Shown here piece after piece: positions 27,802 through 36,738 of a stretch of DNA of 64,000 bases. The notes below the pieces were generated by a model. The model ran no database searches. It was not told where the DNA came from and saw only the letters and a program-made list of their open reading frames with translations. Position 1 is the stretch's first letter; every line of letters starts with the position of its first letter. Both the position numbers and the translations under genes were made by a program. The stretch spans positions 1,263,569 to 1,327,568 of the forward strand of contig NZ_WBVQ01000002.1 in NCBI RefSeq assembly GCF_008933165.1, in the 5' to 3' direction. Source of the DNA: Phaeocystidibacter marisrubri (lineage in GTDB: Bacteria > Bacteroidota > Bacteroidia > Flavobacteriales > Schleiferiaceae).

Positions 27802-29637
27802 ATGAATAGAAATCTTCTTTTCTCCTCCATTATTTGTGGAATTTTCTTTCTGCAATCCTTTGCGGTTTGGGCCCAGCCCTCTTTGGATAGTTTGAACTCT
27901 GTCATGTTGGAGTCAAATGATGTGGAAGAGCGGTCGAAGGCTGGTCTTCGATATGCGGAGATCGTATTAGACAGTTCCAAGTTGCTGGCTATGGATGTGG
28001 TAGACCGGCTTATCCGTGACAGTAGGAATGAGCAGTACACCGTTGGGGTGGTTCGGGCTGAATTATTGAAATCATGGATTTACCTCGTTCAGGTAAACTA
28101 CGAGGGAGCGCTAAGAAGTGCTTATCAGGCCAAAGAGATCTTAGAAAATGAGCAGTTAGACTCTCTTGAAATGGCTCGAGCACTCAATGTGTTGGGACTC
28201 ATCCACATGGAGTTGAATGAGACGGAAGAGGCTATGGATTTTCTCGAGCAATCCTTGCATTGGTTGCAATTAATAGGAGATTCCACTAGGATGGATCACG
28301 CCTACAATAATCTGGGGGCGCTGAGCCGAAAAGAAGGGAAGCTGGAATTGTCCATTTCCTATTTTCTTCAATCTAGAGCTTTAAGAGTGGAGTTGGGGGA
28401 TAGCGCCAGACTAGCCTATTCAGATTTCAATTTGGGTACGGCCTACTTGAAGCTAGGTCAACTGGATTCGGCCGGGTTCTATTTCAACCGAAGCTCTGAT
28501 ATTTTTAATCGGTCCAACAGTGAAGAAGGTGTGCCCGGATTATTTCACATCAGTATTGGAGAGTATTACTTGGCCAAAGGCAATCACGAAGAAGCTATAT
28601 CTCATATTGAAAAAGGCTTGAGTGAAGCCCTGGAGAAAGGGTATGTAGATCGCTGGATTAAAGGGTACGATTTGCTTTCCGAAGCGCTTTATCAGTCGGG
28701 AAGAAATGAAAGCGCCTACGAGGCATTGCGAAAGCGCGTTGCAATTGCCGATAGCATCAACGAAGTGACTAATACCGCGGCCATTGCCAAAATGGAGGCA
28801 CGCTATCAAAATGCCGAAACCGAGAAAAGGCTCATGAAGTCCATTGCCGAGAACTTGGAGAAGGAAAGTCAAATTATGAGCATGCGTTTCCAGAATATAT
28901 GGGTGATCTCGGCTGCTCTATTTCTCATCGCCGCTGTATTCGTGCTCTATTGGTTGAGGGCGCAGAAGAGAAAGGTGTCGCAAGCTGGACTTGAGGCCGC
29001 TTTGGCTTCCACAAAATTAAAGGCACTGAAATCTCAGATCAATTCGCATTTCATTTTTAATAGCATCAACACAGCTCAGGGTTTTGTGCTCAATTCTCAA
29101 AAAGAAAAAACCTACCAATACCTCGCTCAGTTTGCCAGCCTACTCCGCAGAGTACTCGAGAATTCAGACTTTGACTTTGTGCCTTTAGAAGATGAGATAG
29201 GACTTATCAAAGACTATGTAGAAATTGAGGCGACCCGATTCAACAATAAGTTCTCCTATGAATTGTCGGTAGACGCTATTTTGGAGGATGAGATCTTCGA
29301 AATACCGAGCATGATTATTCAGCCTTTTGTGGAGAATGCAATCACCCACGGACTGATCAATTTAAGCGCTAGAGAGGGGCGATTGAGCATTGTGTTACGC
29401 AAGCTGCCTCAACAGATTCTATGTGAGATTTCCGATAACGGAATTGGGCGGGAGCGTGCAGCGGAAATCAAAATGCGAAAGCAGCGGTATTACAAGTCTA
29501 AGGCCTACTCTAATGTAGAAGAGCGCCTCCGATTATTCGATTCACAAGCTGAGGTGCGCTTTGAGGTGTCGGACTTGTATGACGAGGAGGGGCAGCCATC
29601 TGGTACTGTTGTTAAAATCTGGATGCCGTTTCGTTAG
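27802..29637 (+). CDS. TPR sensor histidine kinase of the LytS type
   Basis: This 611-aa kinase has a signal peptide (LLFSSIICGIFFLQSFAVWAQ), TPR units (for example ARALNVLGLIHMELNETEEA and AYNNLGALSRKEGKLELSI) and a membrane helix (WVISAALFLIAAVFVLYWL). The His_kinase domain has His416 in NSHFIFNSIN, and the ATP-binding part has PSMIIQPFVENAITHG and ISDNGIGRERA. TPRs are probably periplasmic and the kinase cytoplasmic. It is the evident partner of the LytTR regulator just upstream. Confidence 0.9.
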   Translation: MNRNLLFSSIICGIFFLQSFAVWAQPSLDSLNSVMLESNDVEERSKAGLRYAEIVLDSSKLLAMDVVDRLIRDSRNEQYTVGVVRAELLKSWIYLVQVNYEGALRSAYQAKEILENEQLDSLEMARALNVLGLIHMELNETEEAMDFLEQSLHWLQLIGDSTRMDHAYNNLGALSRKEGKLELSISYFLQSRALRVELGDSARLAYSDFNLGTAYLKLGQLDSAGFYFNRSSDIFNRSNSEEGVPGLFHISIGEYYLAKGNHEEAISHIEKGLSEALEKGYVDRWIKGYDLLSEALYQSGRNESAYEALRKRVAIADSINEVTNTAAIAKMEARYQNAETEKRLMKSIAENLEKESQIMSMRFQNIWVISAALFLIAAVFVLYWLRAQKRKVSQAGLEAALASTKLKALKSQINSHFIFNSINTAQGFVLNSQKEKTYQYLAQFASLLRRVLENSDFDFVPLEDEIGLIKDYVEIEATRFNNKFSYELSVDAILEDEIFEIPSMIIQPFVENAITHGLINLSAREGRLSIVLRKLPQQILCEISDNGIGRERAAEIKMRKQRYYKSKAYSNVEERLRLFDSQAEVRFEVSDLYDEEGQPSGTVVKIWMPFR

Positions 29638-29807
29638 TGCTCTGGGAGAAAAAAATCAATACCGACCAATTATAAACTGAGGTCTCCCAATTGCAAATTG
29701 GTACAAAGTATTCGTGTTTCTATGAATACGTTTACTCCAAGACAACATCTCAATAGTCACAATAACCCTAGAAAATGGGGTTGGGTGACGGTATCTAAAA
29801 TCAGTAT

Positions 29808-30686
29808 ATGATGGTAAAATTTTTACACAAGCAGAACACCGTATGGATGCTCATTTGCTGCTTATTGATAAGCGCATCTTCCGAGGCACAAGTTTTAACT
29901 GAAATTGTTGGTAAGCGCTTGTACGAACACCATAGCCCAGGGGCGCGTAACGCGAATGGCGGGCCAAGCGGTGAGAAGTCGGGATATGATTTCGTTGCCC
30001 ACGATTTTGTGAGCAGTTTCAATCCTGCAAATTTTGGTCGATACACCAATGGCGAAGAGCAGAACATCGACATGGTAGAGCACAATGGCCCTGCTTCAGG
30101 AACGGGTAAAGCGTTTGGGATTACCTCTGGAACGAGCAGCATTTGGGCTGGAGACATCCGAGGAAATAGCACGACCAGCTGGGTGGTTGCTTCTTCAAGT
30201 TTTGACTACACGAACGCAACGAGTGCAACTGAATTACGCGACGAGTACAACGCTGGTGTTCCCGATTCAAGCATTGAGTCGATGACGGAAGGAGCCGTTT
30301 ACATCGCTAGAATTCGCAACACAGGGATGTTTGTTGCCATGAAATGCTACAACGTGACTAATGGCAACATGGGTTCCGATATTTACTTCGATTTCGACTA
30401 CAAATATGGAACCGTGTCCACCGTTTCTTTAGACGAGGAAAATGTGGAAGATCATATCACCATGTATCCCATGCCAGCCTCAGACGTACTCACAATTGCC
30501 AATAGCAACACTGAGCCTGTAACGGCTAGCATTAGCGCTCTTGATGGTCGTCTGTTGAGTACGTTTACTGTTCAGAAGAACACCAACCATCCTGTTGATA
30601 TTAGCAATTTGGCTCAGGGTACCTATTTGGTAACCATTCAAGCAAGAGGAGGCAGGGTTTTTACAAGAAGAATCATCAAGCACTAA
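29808..30686 (+). CDS. Exported protein with T9SS type A sorting domain
   Basis: This 292-aa protein has a signal peptide (TVWMLICCLLISASSEAQ), a middle region of about 170 residues with no motif I know, and a T9SS C-terminal domain from about residue 215 (ITMYPMPASDVLTIANS ... LAQGTYLVTIQARGG ... RRIIKH). An ATG one codon later is an equally possible start. It is likely cargo of the type IX system. It stands 170 bp after the LytTR pair and may be regulated by it; this is inference. Confidence 0.75.
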   Translation: MMVKFLHKQNTVWMLICCLLISASSEAQVLTEIVGKRLYEHHSPGARNANGGPSGEKSGYDFVAHDFVSSFNPANFGRYTNGEEQNIDMVEHNGPASGTGKAFGITSGTSSIWAGDIRGNSTTSWVVASSSFDYTNATSATELRDEYNAGVPDSSIESMTEGAVYIARIRNTGMFVAMKCYNVTNGNMGSDIYFDFDYKYGTVSTVSLDEENVEDHITMYPMPASDVLTIANSNTEPVTASISALDGRLLSTFTVQKNTNHPVDISNLAQGTYLVTIQARGGRVFTRRIIKH

Positions 30687-30796
30687 CCTGCGAAGTCAAG
30701 ATCAATCGGTAATGGATCTCGATAGGTGTAATAAACACGACTACAGCTACTCAATCTAAATTCACACAATCGTTCAGAGAGAGGTAGGTGTTGTAG

Positions 30797-30835
30797 ACAG
30801 GGGTTGGCTTTAGCTGGCTCCTGTTTTTGTTTTTA
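30797..30835 (+). terminator. Terminator after the T9SS protein at 29808
   Basis: ACAGGGGTTGGC (from 30797) pairs with GCTGGCTCCTGT through a stem containing several G-U wobbles around a TTTA loop. TTTTGTTTTT follows. It lies about 110 bp after the stop codon. Confidence 0.6.
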
Positions 30836-31426
30836 GGGGTAGTGTAAAGTTGGATTGGAGCCCCTCTTGTCCATGAATAGGGCTTCACTTAGGATGTGAT
30901 TGAAACAGCTGATGGGCTTCGGGTTTTTGTTAAAGGAGCATTCTCTCTTTCGCTAGGACATCGAACTTAAAAGAGAGAATATTCCTACACATTAGAGCTA
31001 ATATTTTTCGTGTAATTTTTAGGTTAAATAAATGATTATATTGAGTATGGGTGATGCTGCGTTTAGTACTCAATGCGAGCTAAAGTCTGTGTTTATGCGG
31101 GTTTAGACGAGTCGCTTTTTGCTTTGATCTATTCGCGGAGATAAAGAGAAAGGGAATGCTTGTTCGTTGAATTAAATAAATACTTTGATTTTCAATTGGT
31201 TGCTGCAGGGTAGGGTGGCCTTCTTCCAATGGGTGTTATTGCAATATTGATGATTTTTTTACTCATCAGAAGAAAGTCTAACTTTCTATATTTCATAGGG
31301 TTTGCAGCGCATTATTTTCGGTAAATACGAGAAAAATACGTATAAATACGTATATATTTTTCGGCAATAATAGTGGTAGATTTATTGGAATTAAATATCA
31401 AAAATTAATTACCAACTACCTCTACC
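30836..31426. other. Long leader region before the six-gene cluster
   Basis: No gene is visible. The stretch is AT-rich. It holds a perfect 11-bp inverted repeat (ATTCTCTCTTT at 30940-30950, AAAGAGAGAAT at 30970-30980), the 17-bp word GTGTTTATGCGGGTTTA at 31089-31105 shared with the Rhs region, and phased AAATACG repeats at 31323-31353. The promoter of the 24-kb cluster should lie here. Confidence 0.6.
31323..31353. promoter_or_regulatory. Helically phased AAATACG repeats upstream of the six-gene cluster
   Basis: AAATACG occurs three times with 10-11 bp spacing (from 31323, 31334 and 31344). The last two are part of ATACGTAT palindromes at 31336-31343 and 31346-31353. Such phasing puts the copies on one face of the helix and suggests an operator about 75-100 bp before the first start codon. 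The regulator is unknown. Confidence 0.45.
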
Positions 31427-33151
31427 ATGAATTCTAATCTTGCAAATAAATCGGATGCAGGCGTGCTGCGTGCATTGCAACAGTCACTACCGGATAATCA
31501 GACCACCTATCTGAATAACAATCAATATGACGCTATCATGGCGGCATTGAATTCCGCTAACCGAACGGAAGACAAATATCCCAACTTATATGCGGCCTTA
31601 AAAGGCAAGCTATATGTTGGTGATGCAATAGACGAAGCAACCATGGTAGATGCCGGAAAGACCGCGGCAGGAAAAGCAACGGCCAACATCTGGTCTCAAA
31701 GTAAGGTTGCTACTACGCTCATGGGAGGAAGTACCTATGTGTTCGATCACGTGTCAGGTGAGCTACTTGCTCAAGGGCATAACACCTCTGTACAGAGTGG
31801 CTTTTTGGGATGTTCTACACAAGCGGATTTGGCTTCTGCCGCAGGGAGTTTGATTGACGTATTGTATGTAGGTTTTTCAACATCGCCCGATGGATCATCC
31901 CGATTCTACGCGTATTCAAGACCTTCTATACCTACTACCTCCTCGCTGGTTACACGAGATTTGGCTGCTGAGGATACTCCGCCTTGTTATGAAGGGTCTG
32001 GAGGAATTACCGCGGTTGTGACGGCTCCATGTACAACGAGCAACACCAACGTTCAAATTGCAGTAGGACGTACCACAGGGGTTACGCCCCCATCCACCAC
32101 AGATTATATTTATTGTGAAGCGACCAATATTCCTTCTCCCTATCTGATTGTTCCTTTTGTTGGGAATGTAGGACTATCCGGAACGATTGATTTTGGCGCA
32201 TTATCCATCAATAATTTTGAGACAAAAATCTTTGTAGACGATACAGATCAGTCGTTAACATCAGAGCGTGCTACGGCCTACACCACGGATGCGAAAGTTC
32301 TCGCCGCAATGTCACAAGGGGCTGCCCCCAATGTATTGAACTGGTCATTCCCGTTTGATGGTAAAGGAGCTGGAGATAATGGCTACCAGACAACCAACTC
32401 CCTCGTATATAATCCGAGTTCTTTAGTCAATGAGATAGAGTGCTTCTTCTACTTTGCCTTTAATAATATCCCTTTTACGGATGGGTCTGCGGCAGAGCCG
32501 TTTTATGTGTGTAGTAAGGATACTCCAGATGAATCTTCTATTAACTGCACAAAGATTTTGAACCTCTATTTCTGGTGGCACTGTGTAGCGGAAGGCACCA
32601 TGGTGATTCTCGAAGATGGATCAGAACTTCCTGTTGAGAAGGTGAATGAAACCCACCGTGTTCGCTCTGCAAATGGACAGTCTTACGCTGTGGCTGCAAC
32701 CGTGAAAGGACTTCACAGTTCCGATGCGGATGGTGATGGAACACGTCAGGATAAGATCTTACGCGTGGTGACGAAGAATGGAAAACAGTTGGTTGCCACT
32801 GCTCATCACACGGTGTTTACGGCTGATAATCAAGTTGAAAAGATGAAGCATCTGGCGGTTGGAAGCACCATTCTCACCACCGATGGCCCATCTGAAATTG
32901 TCTCTATTGAGCCGGTTGAGATGAAAGCAAACTTTGTAGGACTTATGCTAGGAAGTCCTGAAGAACAATCCAACCCGAATTTCCCAACGAATAAGGTGGG
33001 GTATTACTCAGGAGGGATCTTGAGTGGTGATCAGAATACATTTATCCACCATCATAAAACCGGTCGACTTAACACGTCTGCCGCGTTGACTCAAGTGGAT
33101 GAAAAGCTGCATGTAGATTACTCAAGTGCAGTGAAGCAGAATAGGTACTAG
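31427..33151 (+). CDS. Hint-domain protein, first gene of the six-gene cluster
   Basis: This 574-aa protein has no signal peptide (MNSNLANKSDAGVLRALQQ). Residues 1-380 match no family I know; they include a Ser/Thr-rich middle and scattered cysteines. From Cys386 (CVAEGTMVILEDGSELPVEK) the sequence has the block A pattern of Hint/intein-like self-processing domains. A block B-like TAHH at 458-461 follows (VATAHHTVFTADNQ). The chain ends with GDQNTFIHHHKTGRL and a tail of about 30 residues, without the usual terminal His-Asn junction. Autocatalytic cleavage at Cys386 would separate the two halves, but whether the domain is active is unproven. A strong hairpin lies between this gene and the next one. 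Confidence 0.75.
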   Translation: MNSNLANKSDAGVLRALQQSLPDNQTTYLNNNQYDAIMAALNSANRTEDKYPNLYAALKGKLYVGDAIDEATMVDAGKTAAGKATANIWSQSKVATTLMGGSTYVFDHVSGELLAQGHNTSVQSGFLGCSTQADLASAAGSLIDVLYVGFSTSPDGSSRFYAYSRPSIPTTSSLVTRDLAAEDTPPCYEGSGGITAVVTAPCTTSNTNVQIAVGRTTGVTPPSTTDYIYCEATNIPSPYLIVPFVGNVGLSGTIDFGALSINNFETKIFVDDTDQSLTSERATAYTTDAKVLAAMSQGAAPNVLNWSFPFDGKGAGDNGYQTTNSLVYNPSSLVNEIECFFYFAFNNIPFTDGSAAEPFYVCSKDTPDESSINCTKILNLYFWWHCVAEGTMVILEDGSELPVEKVNETHRVRSANGQSYAVAATVKGLHSSDADGDGTRQDKILRVVTKNGKQLVATAHHTVFTADNQVEKMKHLAVGSTILTTDGPSEIVSIEPVEMKANFVGLMLGSPEEQSNPNFPTNKVGYYSGGILSGDQNTFIHHHKTGRLNTSAALTQVDEKLHVDYSSAVKQNRY

Positions 33152-33159
33152 ATCCCAAT

Positions 33160-33183
33160 GGGCGGACCTGTTCTGGTCCGCCC
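33160..33183 (+). terminator. Perfect 9-bp GC-rich hairpin between cluster genes 1 and 2
   Basis: GGGCGGACC (33160-33168) pairs perfectly with GGTCCGCCC (33175-33183) around TGTTCT. Only TAAAAC follows, so there is no T run. It starts 9 bases after one stop and ends 15 bases before the next start. It may be a partial terminator or a 3' stabiliser that makes gene 1 more abundant than the rest. Confidence 0.55.
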
Positions 33184-33198
33184 TAAAACACCACAATC

Positions 33199-36100
33199 AT
33201 GAGCACAGTAAACGTAATTACCAAGGCGTTGTATACCAGCCCGTATGCAACATTACCCCCTGGGGTCACTACCGCTGGTGTTGCCGTTCAGGCCGATACC
33301 TCACAGATCCCGAGTACTATTACTGACCCTATTTTTGTTATTCGTCTTCGTTCAGCGGATGATTCTACGGTTATTGGAACTTCTGATTCAGATGGTGCAG
33401 GGACGAGTAAATCGAATGCGAACTTTCAGCCCAGTTTCCCTCTGTCTTCCGCCGCTTCCTATATGGTGGATGGAATATGGGTGAATAGAGGTACTCCCTC
33501 AGCTGGAATTAATTGGGACGATGCCATGGGTAGCGCTCCTATTTCTGCGGGTTCACCCGTCATTCAATCTGCCCAATTTGACGGAACAAATGTGTCCGCT
33601 AGAATTGATCTTGGTTCATCGGGCATTGGTATCGGTTCGAAGGTGACACTCTATTCCCTTTCCGGAGGCACTCATGTGGAAATAGGGTCTTCTACAATTC
33701 AGGGAAACATCGTTGAGTTTGCCATGTCTCAGACGGGATATCCTCCCGTTTACTCTTTAGCCGTTCAGGCGGCAGTGCCCGTTACTAATGGTGGAGGACA
33801 AGGCAACTTTGCCGCCCCGTTTAGCTATGGTCCGCTGAGTCAGCTTGTCGGTATTCCGCAAGTGGCAAAGACGGTGACCAATGCCAGTTACGATGGCAAA
33901 AACCTGTCGCTAACATGGGATTTAGATACTCAAGCGGATTGTGCCGACCCGGATAGTAGTCTAGTTGAAATCCTCGTAAATGATAAAATTGTGGCAACAG
34001 GGAGTGGAGGGGTGAACTCAGCCAGTATTCCTATCATCCTTCCCGATTCGGATCAAGTGACGGTCAATATCCGTACAGTGGCCGATAATATGGTGGCACA
34101 GCCTCTCAATTCAAGCATCATTGCGAGTGTTCCCCCTGTAACGAATGTAGCTCTGAGCGCTGATCAGCTCAGTGTGGTTGCAGCTGTGGATGTAACGAAT
34201 GGGGAGGCCTACCTCATGGATAGGAAAAAGCAAGTAGCGGGACCGCAAGCGGTAAGTTCGAAAGCCGTCTCATTTACGTACAATGCGCTTAATGCCGTTG
34301 GACTAAGCGTGGTGGCGCGGGGTAAGACTTCCGTTCTATCGGGTCCACTATCTTCCAATGCGTATCTCCTCGCCACGGCACCACAACTCATCTCAGCAAA
34401 TATCGTTTCCTCATCAGATGGGACGAAATGGGATATTGACTTGATTATTAATCGTCTACCTGATGATGCGGCCAATGTAGCTAGTTACCAAATTGAGGTT
34501 GTTGAAGATGGAGGGACCAGTGTAGCTTCTCATACTACATCTTCACCTAGCTACAGCTTGAGCATAGATAAGACGGCTATTGATCTCACCAAATCTCATA
34601 GCATTGTGTTGGGTGCTACAGGAGCTTCAGGAGGGGTTTCCCCTACCGCTTCTTACGCCATTACTTTGGTTCCACCTCTATTGAGCAATGCTGGATGTTC
34701 CACCGATCAAATCACAGCTTCTTGGGCCGCGCCAGCGAATCTTCCAGCAAGTAACACGCTTCCGGTGTCTTACCAAATGGTAATTGCGGATTCAAGTGGG
34801 AAGCCTGTTTACACGGGTCCGTTTACTTCAAGTCTGCAGGGTGCAGTATCCTTGGCAGAGTTAGGCTTAGAAGGTGTTGCCAATCCTCAGATCATGGTTA
34901 ATGCCCGCATTGGAAATACGGTTTTGGTGACCGATAATACCATGGGGAATAAGAGTTATGGAACGCTCTTAATGGCTGCTCCAAGTATTGGAAATATTAC
35001 CGTGAATCCAACCGATAATAAGTCGGTTTTGAACTGGGATGCAGTGTCAGGAGCCGCTACCTATACAATTCATTATTCTTCTGGAAGTCCCACCACGGGA
35101 GTTACTGGAACCACCCACACCTTGACCACAGCTTTAACTCCTGGTCAAAGGCAAAGCTTTAATGTTCAGGCATTGGGAACGTCCAATGGCGTGAATGTCA
35201 CTGGACCCGTTTCGGATTGGGTACAGATTCCATCGAATGCGGCCAATGCCGTCAGTATTCGTTTTAACGGTGTCACCGTACAGATGTCGTGGGAGGCTGT
35301 ATCGGAAGCCAAGCTCTACAACATTAGTTTGTTTGATGATTCGAATTCCAGCGCTAGCGTGTACAGTGGAACAAGCACAGAAACAAACGCGTCGTTTACT
35401 CCAACGGGATTAGATAACGCAAAAACATACACGGCCTTTGTTCAGGCTGTAAGCGTTGAAGGAACGGGTCTCGCCGGTGCTTCTCTACCCTTGTTTACAG
35501 AGGGAATTTTTCCAAGCGCAGAGCCATCATCCACTGCCGTTCCTTACGTTTACCCCGGTCTCAATACGGCTATGCTGGGTACCAATGCGGCAAACCCGAC
35601 TAAGACGGCGATCACGTTATATTTTCCAGAATTGGGCGCTGCCTCTGGTGCGTTGGGAACAAATCCGATAACCCAAGGGCCGTTTACGATTGAGCCATCG
35701 GGCAATACCTCATTGCCGTATAAATTGACCATAGCAGCCGACGATGAGGTATGGAAGTTTGAATTGGACAGTATCCGAACCACCCTGCAGTCTGATTACA
35801 TCGCCTTCTTAAAGGCCGTTGAAAGTCCAACTGGAGAAGCTGGAGCCACACCTTACGGAATAAGCTTATTGCAATCTGCCATTGGTAGATATATGCCGCA
35901 GACCTTTGCGGAACTTCTCTATTACAATTTTGGGTTAACTACGGATACGTCTGTGGGTTCTGCGAGTATAGACTTGAGACCCGGAATGGTGTTACGGGCG
36001 TCGATTAGTGACTATCAAGAGGTGACGGGAACCGATGTGAACACTTGGGTTCCTGGCTATGCAGGTGCGGCTTCTTTGGATTTTGAAATTGGTGGATATA

Positions 36101-36732
36101 CCGCAGGTAGCAATTGGCGGACGGGTTTCAATGCATTCCTAAGTGCCTTGAGTGCGCAGCAAGCACTGCACGTGGATGCGCCATATGTGAATACAAGTGG
36201 CACACAGGCTTCGGGCGTTGCAGGAGATTCTGATCTGTACTACAGCGCATTCCTTCAGCCTTTCTACCGCATGTTTGTTCCCGGTACGGTTCCTCCTGCT
36301 ACATCAACGGGATCAACCACCATCAGTTCCAACTTCGCGTTGGCGGCTGCATCAGATTATACCAGCTTACAGAGTGTGGGCATTGACCCTTCGCAGAATG
36401 CTGTCGCCTATTTCAGAGCTAGAACAGTATTGCAGGCGATGATCTATGTCGTTTTAAACGGAGTAGAGAAACTGGTTCCCATCGGTACAACGGTTGGAAA
36501 CTTGCTTGACCAACATGGACATCGACCAGTTACTGCTTCCAAAGCATTACAAACCCTTCGTGTATACCGTTCACTTGCACCAGTCATCACAAATACCGAC
36601 AGCAGTCAATCTGTGGCCTCTGTAGTAGAAGTTCTCTTCGACTGGAACGGATTTGTCACCTATGCAGATGGCATTGGGTCGGATTCGCTTTCCATGCCAC
36701 TGCTACCAGGAGATCAGGTAACCTTACAATAA
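33199..36732 (+). CDS. Large beta-rich protein with fibronectin type III-like repeats
   Basis: This 1177-aa protein has no signal peptide. Much of it is Ser/Thr/Ala-rich beta-sandwich sequence. Two clear FN3-like units lie at about 594-767 (NKSVLNWDAVSGAATYTIHY and VTVQMSWEAVSEAKLYNISL are their W-containing strands), with more diverged units before them. The last 400 residues are different. They end in VPIGTTVGNLLDQHG ... MPLLPGDQVTL, which loosely recalls SLBB/beta-grasp sequences. No enzyme motif is seen. It is gene 2 of the cluster and is followed after 6 bp by gene 3, so the two are surely co-transcribed. A structural or scaffold role is a guess. Confidence 0.7.
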   Translation: MSTVNVITKALYTSPYATLPPGVTTAGVAVQADTSQIPSTITDPIFVIRLRSADDSTVIGTSDSDGAGTSKSNANFQPSFPLSSAASYMVDGIWVNRGTPSAGINWDDAMGSAPISAGSPVIQSAQFDGTNVSARIDLGSSGIGIGSKVTLYSLSGGTHVEIGSSTIQGNIVEFAMSQTGYPPVYSLAVQAAVPVTNGGGQGNFAAPFSYGPLSQLVGIPQVAKTVTNASYDGKNLSLTWDLDTQADCADPDSSLVEILVNDKIVATGSGGVNSASIPIILPDSDQVTVNIRTVADNMVAQPLNSSIIASVPPVTNVALSADQLSVVAAVDVTNGEAYLMDRKKQVAGPQAVSSKAVSFTYNALNAVGLSVVARGKTSVLSGPLSSNAYLLATAPQLISANIVSSSDGTKWDIDLIINRLPDDAANVASYQIEVVEDGGTSVASHTTSSPSYSLSIDKTAIDLTKSHSIVLGATGASGGVSPTASYAITLVPPLLSNAGCSTDQITASWAAPANLPASNTLPVSYQMVIADSSGKPVYTGPFTSSLQGAVSLAELGLEGVANPQIMVNARIGNTVLVTDNTMGNKSYGTLLMAAPSIGNITVNPTDNKSVLNWDAVSGAATYTIHYSSGSPTTGVTGTTHTLTTALTPGQRQSFNVQALGTSNGVNVTGPVSDWVQIPSNAANAVSIRFNGVTVQMSWEAVSEAKLYNISLFDDSNSSASVYSGTSTETNASFTPTGLDNAKTYTAFVQAVSVEGTGLAGASLPLFTEGIFPSAEPSSTAVPYVYPGLNTAMLGTNAANPTKTAITLYFPELGAASGALGTNPITQGPFTIEPSGNTSLPYKLTIAADDEVWKFELDSIRTTLQSDYIAFLKAVESPTGEAGATPYGISLLQSAIGRYMPQTFAELLYYNFGLTTDTSVGSASIDLRPGMVLRASISDYQEVTGTDVNTWVPGYAGAASLDFEIGGYTAGSNWRTGFNAFLSALSAQQALHVDAPYVNTSGTQASGVAGDSDLYYSAFLQPFYRMFVPGTVPPATSTGSTTISSNFALAAASDYTSLQSVGIDPSQNAVAYFRARTVLQAMIYVVLNGVEKLVPIGTTVGNLLDQHGHRPVTASKALQTLRVYRSLAPVITNTDSSQSVASVVEVLFDWNGFVTYADGIGSDSLSMPLLPGDQVTLQ

Positions 36733-36738
36733 AACAGA

